From Erwinia sp. ErVv1 (GTDB taxonomy: Bacteria; Pseudomonadota; Gammaproteobacteria; Enterobacterales; Enterobacteriaceae): 64,000 nt of DNA. The stretch spans positions 125,976-189,975 of the forward strand of contig NZ_CDPK01000001.1 in assembly GCF_900068895.1 (NCBI RefSeq), in the 5' to 3' direction. A program made the translations under genes and the position numbers. Under the pieces are notes generated by a model. That model made no database searches, had not been told where the DNA came from, and worked only from the letters and a program-made list of their open reading frames with translations. The stretch's first letter is position 1. Each line of letters begins with the position of its first letter. This document shows, in pieces, positions 19,005 through 27,989 of the stretch.

Positions 19005-19613
19005 TTAAGTTGACATTCCAATTGTAATCAATTTTTTTATAATTTCATTTTTTAGCAATTTCACCCGAGAAGAATATAATTGATCTTTATCAAGATCTTG
19101 AACCAGGTTGATCGCTATTTTTATCTTATCATTCCTGTTGAGCTGACATGAATGATAAAGTATAACTGCAGACTCATCATCATGAGCGATGTTTTTAGGC
19201 AGTGGCAAAGAAGAAACGAATGTCGCCTCCCCTTCATTTAAAACGTTAACCAACCCCACAATTTCAGGTATATGTGTCACTTTAGCGTTGTTCGCAACGC
19301 TGACAGGATATACAAAAACATACCCTTTACCGTAAAGCGTTTTTATATACTTTCCTTTTGGGTTCTCGCCGAGAATTTTTCTTACGGCATAGACACATCG
19401 TGTAAGTGACTCTCCGTTTACTTCATCATACCTCCAAATAGTTCTAATAAGCTCTTCTTTATTAACTACCTGCCCCGCGCATTCCACCAAAATGCTCAAG
19501 AGATGCATCTCCTTTGGTGGAACAGATACGACTTGCTGAGATTTATATAAAACTTCGTTACATTTCAAGTAGAAATCCCCGAAGCAATATCCTTTTATAC
19601 GACTCCCCTGCAT
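19005..19613 (-). CDS. HilA-type winged-helix regulator, short form (second of a tandem pair)
   Basis: 202 residues. Residues about 8-105 form an OmpR/PhoB-type winged-helix DNA-binding domain of the HilA/CadC kind: VSVPPKEMHLLSILVECAG, then VVNKEELIRTIWR, ESLTRCVYAVRKILGE (recognition helix) and the wing YIKTLYGKGYVFVYPV. The remaining 95 residues are not recognised. HilA itself has about 553 residues, with a long C-terminal domain that is absent here. AAGGGG precedes the ATG at good spacing. It lies 47 bases after the related gene at 19661-20509, so both are probably cotranscribed toward invF. Likely an activator of the type III genes, by analogy. Confidence 0.75.
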   Translation of the reverse strand: MQGSRIKGYCFGDFYLKCNEVLYKSQQVVSVPPKEMHLLSILVECAGQVVNKEELIRTIWRYDEVNGESLTRCVYAVRKILGENPKGKYIKTLYGKGYVFVYPVSVANNAKVTHIPEIVGLVNVLNEGEATFVSSLPLPKNIAHDDESAVILYHSCQLNRNDKIKIAINLVQDLDKDQLYSSRVKLLKNEIIKKLITIGMST

Positions 19614-19660
19614 TCACAGCCCCTTATTCTCTTTTACAGAGAATATTTTCTCATAATACG

Positions 19661-20509
19661 TCACTGAGTACTTATATAAAACGCGGAAACATGCCTTATG
19701 CTGGGTAGTTGGACGAGACGTTCTAACTTAGATTTGATATTTATCTTCGATGCAACATCAGGATTAATTGATGAAATCATTGTCATAATCACTGAAAGAA
19801 GCGCCTGATAGTAAATATTCATATCGTCATATAAATATACCGCTTCGCGCTGCACGACGGAATGGTCTTTTGCTCTTACCAGCTCCATCCTGATAATCCC
19901 TTGATCCTTATAACTAATTTCAGTGCCCGTAATATAGTAATCTGCCTTCGATTTTTCAAGAAGCAATAGGAAATTACTGTAGCTTTTCAGGGATTCAATA
20001 AAAAATGAAGAGACAAGCTGAATTGACAAATCATTTTCTTTTTTTAAATATTGCATCCATTCAACCAGCTGATCATGCAGACAAATCGCTGTGTTTTCCC
20101 GCTTCATTTTAAAAGGAAACAATGCAATACTGCATTCTTTGACTAAATCCTCCTGAAGTGTACCTGAGTGGGTTCTATTTTCCAGCTCCTGTACCTCTGT
20201 TACATTCACCTGAGCAAGAAACCGATAACCTTTTCCATAAACTGTCTCAATGAAACGCCTGCCATCCGTTTGACCAAGGGCACGGCGCAGCACATAGATA
20301 CAGCGTGTCAATGATTCATCTGATACCGCTCCTCCTTTCCAGACATCCCGGATTAATTCTTCTTTAGAAATTACTGTATTCGCCTGCTCCAACAAAAAAA
20401 GTAGAACCGATGCTTCTTTGGGGGCCAGCGCTATTTCTCCTTTATCTTTACTCAGCAAACGCCCATTTATGAAGCGAAACTGATCAAATTCATAGTAAAT
20501 TGCACTCAT
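19661..20509 (-). CDS. HilA-type winged-helix regulator with TolB-like middle domain (first of a tandem pair)
   Basis: 282 residues from the ATG at 20509; the frame continues 34 codons upstream, but AAAGGA sits before this ATG and the domain starts directly (MSAIYYEFDQFRF). Residues 1-105: OmpR/PhoB winged helix, with LAPKEASVLLFLLEQANTV, ELIRDVWKGG, ESLTRCIYVLRRALGQ and the wing FIETVYGKGYRFLAQV. Residues about 125-245 resemble the TolB/adenylate-cyclase-associated domain found after the DNA-binding domain in HilA and CadC relatives (ALFPFK, then ADYYITGTEISYKDQGIIRM). The TPR-like C-terminus of HilA is missing. No membrane segment, so cytoplasmic. The paralogy with the downstream gene is obvious from the shared winged-helix motifs. 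Confidence 0.75.
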   Translation of the reverse strand: MSAIYYEFDQFRFINGRLLSKDKGEIALAPKEASVLLFLLEQANTVISKEELIRDVWKGGAVSDESLTRCIYVLRRALGQTDGRRFIETVYGKGYRFLAQVNVTEVQELENRTHSGTLQEDLVKECSIALFPFKMKRENTAICLHDQLVEWMQYLKKENDLSIQLVSSFFIESLKSYSNFLLLLEKSKADYYITGTEISYKDQGIIRMELVRAKDHSVVQREAVYLYDDMNIYYQALLSVIMTMISSINPDVASKINIKSKLERLVQLPSIRHVSAFYISTQ

Positions 20510-21105
20510 GATGATAATTCCTTTTAATGGTTTGTCTGAATGCCGCTGCACATTATCCAGCCTGACCAGACGTTCGACATTTTCCCGATGTCCTGGCATG
20601 CGCGGTAGCAATTAATGGTCCTTTTTTTTCTTACCTGACGTGCATAAATTACTGTTTTAAATAGTTTTAAGTAAAAACATTGATGCCTTATTTAACAATA
20701 AAAACGGTTATAGATTAATTCATATTTGCATTACACAGAAATGGAGCGACCATTTTATTCTCCTTACTTATAAAGTGATTTTTCAACATTATTATACCAG
20801 CCTCATAATACATTAGAATCTTTTATATTTTCAGAGGGAGTGTATCTGTTCTGCCAGATGTTTCCAGGTCTGGACAGATTAAGGCATTAAGAGTAAAAAT
20901 AATCAGATATGCGCAAATTATCGTAAATGTGCTCACATAACATCGTTTTTTTAAAAAAAAACAAACACTAATTGATATAGGATAAGTTTCTCAGTGTTCT
21001 TTTCAAAATCACCCGTAAGGATTCATAAGAGATTATGCAAAATTTGTCAACATATTCAAGGTCGTTCGTTAAATACAGCTTTACTAATAATGATCTGTCA
21101 CTGAG
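20510..21105. other. AT-rich intergenic stretch at the island edge, no gene seen
   Basis: Very AT-rich, with no supported reading frame on either strand. It presumably contains the promoter of the regulator pair. I see no tRNA gene, integrase or clear attachment-site repeat here. Confidence 0.5.
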
Positions 21106-21710
21106 GAGCCTGTACTCTTAATCTCGTATCTGCCTGTTTTTCATATCATCATTCCAATAACGGGGATAAAGAATTTTGTATGGAACAAAAGAAACTAAAA
21201 CCCTTGCGGCTGAACGAGTTAAAGACCTTAACACCGAAGCTAATCTTAATCATTTTTCCACTATGGTGATTAAACTTACTGACAAAGATGTACGATTCCG
21301 ACGTGTCGCGCACTCGGGTATCTAAAATCACCGGATTTCCTGATTATCGGCGTGGACGGGCTGAAAGCGTAGCATCAGGCAGCAAGAGAAGATGCTGAGC
21401 TAATGACTTCGAAAAATCACATAAGTTTCCGGCAAGTTCAATCTCCACAAGACAACGAGAGCTGGCGTGCGTACTGGGGAATTATCAATACCTTCCTCGG
21501 CTGCCCGCCAGGAAATATAAAAACTAAAGTGTTAACGTCGAACACATTGATACATAGCTTTGTTTATCTGGGAAGACTGTCGCCTAAAAAATGGAATAGG
21601 CCGTTCCATAACGGGTTGCTGGCGATGAGTCACTTTATTATCGAGTTCGGTGACCGCCGGAGCGATCACCTTTAATGCGGTGGCAGTTACCCAGAATTAT
21701 TTACAGGGTC
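21106..21710 (+). mobile_element. Decayed IS256-family (mutator-type) insertion sequence
   Basis: Both ends are recognisable. The right end TACAGGGTC at 21702-21710 and its upstream bases (GGTGGCAGTTACCCAGAATT) match, as a reverse complement, the left end starting GAGCCTGTA at 21106 and running to CTGCC near 21134, with several mismatches. Inside are fragments of an IS256 transposase in more than one frame. At about 605 bases the element is roughly half the usual 1.3 kb, so a large part of the middle has been deleted. It marks an old insertion at the boundary between the AT-rich type III island and GC-rich core DNA. Confidence 0.75.
21180..21675 (+). pseudogene. IS256-family transposase remnant
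   Basis: Three pieces of transposase are visible. The N-terminus starts at ATG 21180 (MEQKKLK) and continues after a frame change as LAAERVKDLNTEANLNHF, ending at a stop near 21325. Then comes SPDFLIIGVDGLKA at about 21330-21372, which matches the DILIACVDGLKGF motif around a catalytic Asp. The C-terminal end (21403-21675) has the family sequence around WRAYWGIINTFLGCPPGNIK (normally W..NWA.L.TFF.YPP.IRK) and finishes with AMSHFIIEFGDR. The frameshift, stop codons and missing middle make it inactive. Confidence 0.75.
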
Positions 21711-21765
21711 ATTTGAAGGTCGATGCAGGCCGGTTTTTATGCTCTGCCCTTCATATCTAATTTGG

Positions 21766-21900
21766 TTATCTCATCCAGAACACGATAGCCGCCATAATCG
21801 GCGTAAAAGTAATTGCCAGTGGAAAGGCCAACTGAACGGTAATATTTAGCCATGCCACCAGCTTGTTTATTCTGTTTATATTACCCACGTTCTCATGGGG
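21766..21900 (-). pseudogene. Possible leader remnant of an intimin/invasin-type adhesin
   Basis: The minus strand encodes LVAWLNITVQLAFPLAITF followed by TPIMAA and then a stop after FWMR. Basic residues, the LAW-N sequence, the QLAFPLA hydrophobic core and the TP-AA cleavage region are typical of the extended signal peptide of inverse autotransporters (intimin/invasin family). No in-frame ATG or downstream barrel is left. The IS256 remnant abuts the 3' side, so insertion and deletion may have removed the rest. Short match, so tentative. Confidence 0.35.
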
Positions 21901-22135
21901 AAAAGCATCAGCTGACAGGAAGATTTAGAATGTAAAAAAATTTATATTTAGCTCTATGCTTCAGCGGTTAATAATGAGATTGGTGTCTGTCACTGCTTAG
22001 TGGAGGCTCAAGAGAAGCCAGTGAACAGACTTCTCTTCACGGCAGGAAACGACAGAATTAACCGTCAGCAGCACACTTAATCCTTTAATTCCCATCGTTC
22101 CGCCAGGCCGTAGTCAATATGTCATTCTACTCTGG

Positions 22136-23965
22136 CTACTCGCCAACAAATCCACCGGTTTGATGATGCCACAGCCGCGCATATAGCCCGCCCTTCGCCA
22201 GCAGTTCGCTATGGCTTCCTATCTCCGCAATGCGGCCCTTCTCCAGCACCACCAGTCGATCCATTTTCGCGATAGTGGACAGACGGTGGGCGATAGCAAT
22301 TACCGTTTTACCGCCCATCAGCGTTTCCAGGCTCTCCTGGATCGCCGCTTCCACCTCGGAGTCCAGCGCGGAGGTCGCCTCATCCATAATCAGGACAGGG
22401 GCATCTTTCAGCAGAACCCGGGCAATAGCGATGCGCTGCCGCTGGCCGCCAGAGAGTTTTACGCCGCGCTCGCCAACGTGCGCATCCAGCCCATAACGTC
22501 CTTCGGAGTCGGAAAGCAGAGGGATAAATTCGTCCGCTTTGGCACGGTGGATGGCCTGAAGCACCTCCTCCTCAGTGGCATGTGGCCGACCATACAGCAG
22601 ATTGTCGCGGATCGAGCGATGCAGCAGCGAGGTATCCTGAGTAACCATGCCTATCTGTGCGCGCAGGCTCTCCTGGCTGACCTGAGAAATATCCTGTCCA
22701 TCAATGGAAATCCTGCCGCCATCCAGGTCATACAGCCGCAGCAGCAGGTTTACCAGAGTCGATTTACCCGCTCCGGACGGGCCAATCAAACCAATTTTTT
22801 CGCCCGGACGGATAGTCAGCTGAAGGTTATCAATCACCCGGCGGTCGTGACCGTAGTTAAAATCAACATTCTCATAGCGAATTTCACCGCTGTGGACCTT
22901 AAGCGTTGGCGCCTGGGGTCTGTCGGTGACGCTGACCGGCTGGGCAATTGTTTTCAGCCCATCCTGTACCATACCAATATTTTCAAAAATGCCGTTCACC
23001 ACCCACATGATCCAACCCGACATATTCACAATGCGTATAACCAGCCCGGTCGCCAGCGCAATGGCCCCCACGCTTATCAGCGACTGCGTCCACAGCCAGA
23101 GCGCCAGGCCGGTAGTACCGACGATCAGCAGGCCGTTCAGCGTGGTGATCGCCACATCCATATTGGTCACCATACGGCCCTGCTGGCGGGTTTTCTCGGT
23201 CTGATCGCCAATCGCCTCACGCGCATACTGACGTTCCAGATCGCTGTGAGCAAACAGCTTAAGGGTGGTGATATTGGTGTAGCCATCCACAATGGTGCCC
23301 ATCAGCTTTGAACGGGCATCAGAAGAGGCCACCGAGCGGGATTTTACCCTGGGCACAAAGTAGATCAGACTGATGATGTAGCCCACTATCCAGACCAGCA
23401 GCGGGATCATCAGCCGCCAGTCCGCTTCGGCAAACAGCACCAGCGCGGTGATGGCGTATATCAGTACGTGCCACAAAGCGTCCACCGCCTGTACCGCAGA
23501 GTCGCGCAGGGCGTTGCCGGTCTGCATGATGCGCTGCGCAATGCGTCCGGCAAAATCATTCTGAAAGAAGTTCATGCTCTGGCGCAGCACATAGTTATGA
23601 TTCTGCCAGCGGATCATACTGGTCATCCCGGGGTTAATGGTCTGGTGCACCAGCAGGTCGTGCAGGCCGATAAAGAGTGGCCGCAATACCAGCGCAACCA
23701 CGGCCATCCAGATAAGCGTCGACGCATGATCGCTGAAAAAGGTCGCGGCCGGGGTGGCGTTGACCATATCAATAATGGTGCTGAGATAGCGAAAAAGGGC
23801 GACCTCAATCAGCGAGGCAACCAGCCCCACGACCAGCAGCAGGGCAAAACTCTGCCATACCTGGCGCAGGTAGTAGACATAAAAGGCCCAGACGCTATTG
23901 GGCGGCGTAGAAGCAGGGGCATCCCGGAAGATATCAATCAGTCGTTCAAAGCGGCTGTACAGCAT
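22136..23965 (-). CDS. ABC exporter, fused membrane and ATPase domains
   Basis: 609 residues, a half-transporter that should dimerise. N-terminal membrane domain (about 25-335) with six helices; C-terminal ATPase (about 355-600) with Walker A GPSGAGKS, Q-loop GMVTQDTSLL, signature LSGGQRQRIAIARVL, Walker B VLIMDEATSALD and H-loop AIAHRLSTI, all intact. It resembles multidrug/lipid-type exporters (MsbA/MdlB group). No substrate can be assigned. It is a single gene with no partner; GC content is like the core genome, so it marks the first core-type gene right of the island. Confidence 0.9.
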   Translation of the reverse strand: MLYSRFERLIDIFRDAPASTPPNSVWAFYVYYLRQVWQSFALLLVVGLVASLIEVALFRYLSTIIDMVNATPAATFFSDHASTLIWMAVVALVLRPLFIGLHDLLVHQTINPGMTSMIRWQNHNYVLRQSMNFFQNDFAGRIAQRIMQTGNALRDSAVQAVDALWHVLIYAITALVLFAEADWRLMIPLLVWIVGYIISLIYFVPRVKSRSVASSDARSKLMGTIVDGYTNITTLKLFAHSDLERQYAREAIGDQTEKTRQQGRMVTNMDVAITTLNGLLIVGTTGLALWLWTQSLISVGAIALATGLVIRIVNMSGWIMWVVNGIFENIGMVQDGLKTIAQPVSVTDRPQAPTLKVHSGEIRYENVDFNYGHDRRVIDNLQLTIRPGEKIGLIGPSGAGKSTLVNLLLRLYDLDGGRISIDGQDISQVSQESLRAQIGMVTQDTSLLHRSIRDNLLYGRPHATEEEVLQAIHRAKADEFIPLLSDSEGRYGLDAHVGERGVKLSGGQRQRIAIARVLLKDAPVLIMDEATSALDSEVEAAIQESLETLMGGKTVIAIAHRLSTIAKMDRLVVLEKGRIAEIGSHSELLAKGGLYARLWHHQTGGFVGE

Positions 23966-24254
23966 AGTTAAGGCTCACATCTACGGCTAAAGGAATTAAT
24001 TTTAGTCCATTGACGCGTCGTAAGGTGGACATTTGGGCTGTGTATAAATCCGATACCACACCCTATTTGATGACATCCATGACTTCACACTCTCTGTGAA
24101 CCCGGTCCGCCTTTAACAACATTACCCGTTAAGCCGGTGAAATGGTCCTTAAACAAAGCTTACATATTTTGCGCACTAACCTTACGTTTGGTAATATCCT
24201 AAGCGCTTCTGGCTACGTACGACATGGCAAATAAGAAAAACAGGCCTTAACACT

Positions 24255-25142
24255 ATGATCTATGATTGCTTCACCTATTATGATGAAGACATGCTTCTGG
24301 AATTACGTCTTAACACCCTTCACCAGCACGTTGATAAGTTTGTTATCGTTGAATCGCGTTACACCTTTACAGGTAAAAAACGTGAAAAACTTAATTTCGA
24401 TATTGAAAAATTCTCCCGCTTCCGTGATCAAATTATTTATGTCGTTAATGAGCACGTCCCAACTGTTCATCAGCATGAATTTGTATCGAATGGATCCGTT
24501 ATTGCCCCTGGCGAATCCGATCCCTGGGAAAACGAAAGGGTGGCGCGCAACGCGATTATGCGCGGATTAACCTGTGCGAAGGATAACGACATCATCATTG
24601 TGTCCGATGTTGATGAGATACCCCGCCCGGAAGCCATCGCGCGATTCAGCCCACGGCACCTGTGCACCACGCTCTATCAACATTTCCATAACTATAAATT
24701 CAACGTACAGGTTTTTAATGATGACGGCTCCCCCCGCTGCGCAACGTTAACCAAAATGGTGCATTTCAGTACGCTACGCGACTTCTTTTATGGGCAACCC
24801 GAACTGCTGAGGAATGTGAAACGCCGGGGCAATCCCATTCGTGATAACTGGTTTCGCTGGAACTGGTTAAAATACCGAACCCAGGTAGTTAATAACGGAG
24901 GCTGGCATTTCTCATGGGTAATGACCGATGCCCGTATCAGCGAGAAGATGTCTACCATCGCCCATACCGAACATGACCTGCCGGAGTTTAATAACCCGGA
25001 CCATATTCGCCGCTGTGTCGAAAATAATATTGATATCTGGAACCGCCCTCGCAGAATGGAAATCATCCCGGTGACAAAGGAGAATCTTCCTGGCTGGCTG
25101 GTGGAAAATCGTCAGCGCTTTGCCGAGTTTTTCAGAAGCTAA
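24255..25142 (+). CDS. GT17-like glycosyltransferase
   Basis: 295 residues, cytoplasmic, no membrane segment. The beginning MIYDCFTYYDEDMLLELRL and the segments KFVIVESRYTFTG and WENERVARNAIMRGL match the GT17 family (beta-1,4-GlcNAc transferase III-like). DIIIVSDVDEIPRPEAI supplies the DxD-type metal/nucleotide-sugar motif (DVDE). Bacterial members are thought to decorate surface polysaccharides, but the acceptor is unknown. It is a lone gene whose stop is only 14 bases from the kdpD stop on the other strand, in the place where kdpE would be expected. Confidence 0.8.
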   Translation: MIYDCFTYYDEDMLLELRLNTLHQHVDKFVIVESRYTFTGKKREKLNFDIEKFSRFRDQIIYVVNEHVPTVHQHEFVSNGSVIAPGESDPWENERVARNAIMRGLTCAKDNDIIIVSDVDEIPRPEAIARFSPRHLCTTLYQHFHNYKFNVQVFNDDGSPRCATLTKMVHFSTLRDFFYGQPELLRNVKRRGNPIRDNWFRWNWLKYRTQVVNNGGWHFSWVMTDARISEKMSTIAHTEHDLPEFNNPDHIRRCVENNIDIWNRPRRMEIIPVTKENLPGWLVENRQRFAEFFRS

Positions 25143-25156
25143 ATCCCGACGTATAC

Positions 25157-27946
25157 TCAGCGCTGCTCACCCGGCTCATACTCTTCAATCATCGGCGGCG
25201 TCTGCATCGTCAGGGTAATAATGAAACGGGCACCGCCCTCAGGGCGGTTCTCCGCACGGATCTGCCCGCCGTGGATATCAACAATGGCATGGCAAATGGC
25301 CAACCCCAGACCGACGCCCGGCACCGCTGACTCTTTATCCCCGCGTGAGAACTTCTCAAATATCTGCGCTTCCTGCCCACCGGGGATCCCCGGCCCGCCG
25401 TCCCAGACCTCAAGGGTAAGCTGCTGCATCCGGTTCTCAGCCTCGTTCATCGCTGCCCCACGCTGCATCCGGTTTCCAGCATCGCGCCCTGTTGAGCCGC
25501 CCGGCCTCTGGCCTTCGCCAGCCATCATCTGTGGCTCGACGCGCGCGCGAATGCCGATGTCAGCCACTGGCCCGGCATACTTGAGCGCATTCTCCAGCAG
25601 GTTGGTCAGCACCCTCTCCATCAGCGGGCCGTCCACCTGAATCAGCACGAGCTCAGGCGGCAGATCCAGTGCGATATGTCGTCCGGCCAGCGACGATGCC
25701 ATCATTCTCAGCGTACTACCGACCAGCTCATCCAGCGCCATCCATTCGGTACACAGGCTGAACCCACCGGACTGCAGGCGTGCCATATCCAGCAGATTAT
25801 TCACCAGCCGGATGGTATTCAGCGTCTGCTCCCGCATCGCGCTGGCCTGCGGCGCATGTTCAGAACCCGCCGTGGCCAGATCCAGCGTCAGTATTTCCGC
25901 CTGGCCAAACAGTACCGTCAGCGGCGTGCGCAGGTCGTGAGACAGCGCCGACAGCAGCGCGTTACGCAACTGCTCCCGCTCGGCGGCGAGACGCGCGGCG
26001 GCTTCCCGCTGGCTGAGGGCCATGCGCTCCAGCGCATTAGCGATCAGTACGATAAAGGTCTCAATCAGCCGCTGCTGCTCGGGGATCATCAGCTGGCGCA
26101 GGTTCACGGGCTCCAGCACCAGCAGCCCCAGCGTTCCGGGGCCACTTTTTAGCGGCAGGATCTGCCAGGGTACGCCCGGCAGCGTATCGGTTCCTGCACC
26201 GGCGGGCTGGCCCCGATCAAAGCTCCAGCGCGCGATTGCCCTGTCCGGGACGGTACTGAGTTCTGGCACGCCCGCTGCGATAAGTTCGCCCTGCTCATCC
26301 GGCAGTAGCAGCTCGCTACGCGCCTGAAGCGTAATGTGCGCGCTGCGCTGTAGCGCCGCGGCAATGTCCTGCGGCGTCAGTGCGCGACTGAGTGATTTCG
26401 CCATTTCATAGAGATGCCGAACACGCCGTTCGCGGTAGCGGGCGACCCGCGCCTGATAGCGTACCCCCGCCGTCAGATTACCCACAATCACGCCAACCGC
26501 CAGCATCACGCCAAAGGTCACCAGGTACTGCACATCTGACACCGCGATGGTGCCGGTCGGCATAACAAAAACCACGTCAAAAGCGACAATATTCAGGATA
26601 GTCGCGACCACCGATGGCCAGCGGCCATAGCGCAAGGCCACCACCACCACCGCCAGCAGATAGACCATTACCAGATTAACCGAGTCGACGCCCGGCAGCA
26701 GCCAACGGCCAGCCAGCGTAACCAGCGCGCACAGCGCCGCTGCCGCCGTGCAGCCTTTCATCTGCATGCGCCATTTATCCTGGGTGAGGCGCTGACCCTC
26801 TGCCGGGCCGGGCGGCAGTGGGGTCGACTCATCCAGCGCCACAATGACCAGATCGAGATCCGGCCCGAGCTGGCCCAGGCGATCGGCGAAGCTGTCGCGC
26901 TTCCAGCGACGTGCCGGCCGGCGACCAATAATGATTTTCCCCAGATTATTTTCGCGCGCGTAGCGCAGCACCGCCACCGCCTCGCTGGGATCGGAAAGGG
27001 TCGCCGTTTCGGCACCCAGATCCTGCGCCAGCCTTAGCGTCCGCAGAATATTGCGCCGTCGCGCTTCATTCAGCTTGTAGAGCCGGGGCGTCTCAACGTA
27101 GACGGCATGCCATACGCAGTCGAGCCTGGCGGCCAGCCGTGCTGCCGTCCGCACCAGCTTTTCGCTGCCGGTATTATCGCCAATGCAGAGCAGCAGGGCA
27201 TCGCGGGTATGCCAGACTTTTTCCCGACCCTGGCCGTCGCGCCACGCACGCACCTGATCGTCAACGCGATCGGCAGTGCGCCTTAGCGCCAGTTCGCGCA
27301 GGGCATATAAATTTCCCTTGCGGAAGAAGTTCTCAATGGCGCGTTCGGCGCCCTCGCCGATGTAAACCTTGCCCTCTTTCAGGCGCTGACGAAGATCGTC
27401 GGCGGGCAGATCGACCAGTACCACCTCGTCGGCGGCATCAAAAAAGGGATCGGGAACGGTTTCACGCACGCGGATGCCGGTCACGCCGCCGACCACATCA
27501 TTCAGGCTTTCCAGATGCTGAACGTTGACCGTGGTCATTACGTCAATCCCCGCCTCCAGCAGCTCATCAATATCCTGCCAGCGCTTAGGATGACGCGAAC
27601 CGGGCGCATTGGTATGCGCCAGCTCATCCATCAGGATCACCGCCGGATGGCAGGCCAGCGCGGCGTCCAGATCAAACTCCGGATGACGGTTCTGGCCAGT
27701 GGCGCGGCGCGGCAGGAGGGTTAGCCCCTCCAGCAACGCCGCCGTTTCGACCCGGCCGTGCGTTTCGACCACGCCCACCAGTACCGCCAGCCCCTGCGCC
27801 CGCAGGCGCTGCGCCTCCTGCAACATGGCCCAGGTTTTGCCCACACCCGCACAGGCCCCGAACCAGATTTTCAGCCTGCCGCGCCCCGTGTCGCGGGTTT
27901 GCATCAGCAGTGCGTCCGGATCCGGGCGCTGAAGTTCATCGTTCAT
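25157..27946 (-). CDS. kdpD: KdpD potassium/turgor sensor kinase, with an insertion
   Basis: 929 residues (E. coli 894). Domains: KdpD N-terminal with Walker A GACAGVGKT at 30-38 and DELAHTNAPGSRH at 107-119; USP-like domain (about 250-375); four membrane helices (398-490); GAF-like domain (520-640); HisKA with the phosphorylated His 670 (SHDLRTPLTVLFGQAE); and HATPase with the N box NLLENALKYAG, DGGPGIP and GVGLGLA. Between the N box and DGGPGIP there is an extra segment of about 34 residues (807-840: Gly/Arg/Met/Asn-rich, with GNRMQ and ENRMQ repeated), which accounts for the length difference. The ribosome site AAGGAACAGG is good. The usual downstream kdpE is absent; the next gene is convergent. 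Confidence 0.95.
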   Translation of the reverse strand: MNDELQRPDPDALLMQTRDTGRGRLKIWFGACAGVGKTWAMLQEAQRLRAQGLAVLVGVVETHGRVETAALLEGLTLLPRRATGQNRHPEFDLDAALACHPAVILMDELAHTNAPGSRHPKRWQDIDELLEAGIDVMTTVNVQHLESLNDVVGGVTGIRVRETVPDPFFDAADEVVLVDLPADDLRQRLKEGKVYIGEGAERAIENFFRKGNLYALRELALRRTADRVDDQVRAWRDGQGREKVWHTRDALLLCIGDNTGSEKLVRTAARLAARLDCVWHAVYVETPRLYKLNEARRRNILRTLRLAQDLGAETATLSDPSEAVAVLRYARENNLGKIIIGRRPARRWKRDSFADRLGQLGPDLDLVIVALDESTPLPPGPAEGQRLTQDKWRMQMKGCTAAAALCALVTLAGRWLLPGVDSVNLVMVYLLAVVVVALRYGRWPSVVATILNIVAFDVVFVMPTGTIAVSDVQYLVTFGVMLAVGVIVGNLTAGVRYQARVARYRERRVRHLYEMAKSLSRALTPQDIAAALQRSAHITLQARSELLLPDEQGELIAAGVPELSTVPDRAIARWSFDRGQPAGAGTDTLPGVPWQILPLKSGPGTLGLLVLEPVNLRQLMIPEQQRLIETFIVLIANALERMALSQREAAARLAAEREQLRNALLSALSHDLRTPLTVLFGQAEILTLDLATAGSEHAPQASAMREQTLNTIRLVNNLLDMARLQSGGFSLCTEWMALDELVGSTLRMMASSLAGRHIALDLPPELVLIQVDGPLMERVLTNLLENALKYAGPVADIGIRARVEPQMMAGEGQRPGGSTGRDAGNRMQRGAAMNEAENRMQQLTLEVWDGGPGIPGGQEAQIFEKFSRGDKESAVPGVGLGLAICHAIVDIHGGQIRAENRPEGGARFIITLTMQTPPMIEEYEPGEQR
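25424..25480. repeat. 18-base direct repeat inside kdpD
   Basis: CTGCATCCGGTTCTCAGC at 25424-25441 and CTGCATCCGGTTTCCAGC at 25463-25480, 39 bases apart (13 codons, in frame). It lies in the coding segment that is extra relative to E. coli KdpD, so a duplication may have created part of the insertion. Confidence 0.7.
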
Positions 27947-27989
27947 CCTGTTCCTTATGACTGGCAGACCCTTTATCGTTCCCGCTTAA

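Noticed and set aside
18796-19008. Plus-strand frame of 70 codons between invF and the regulator gene
   Set aside because: No ribosome site, AT-rich composition, and it crosses the palindromes and promoter region; likely chance. It is not an invH: no signal peptide or lipobox.
22211-23311. 366-codon plus-strand frame opposite the ABC exporter
   Set aside because: Antisense shadow; the minus-strand frame has all ABC motifs intact.
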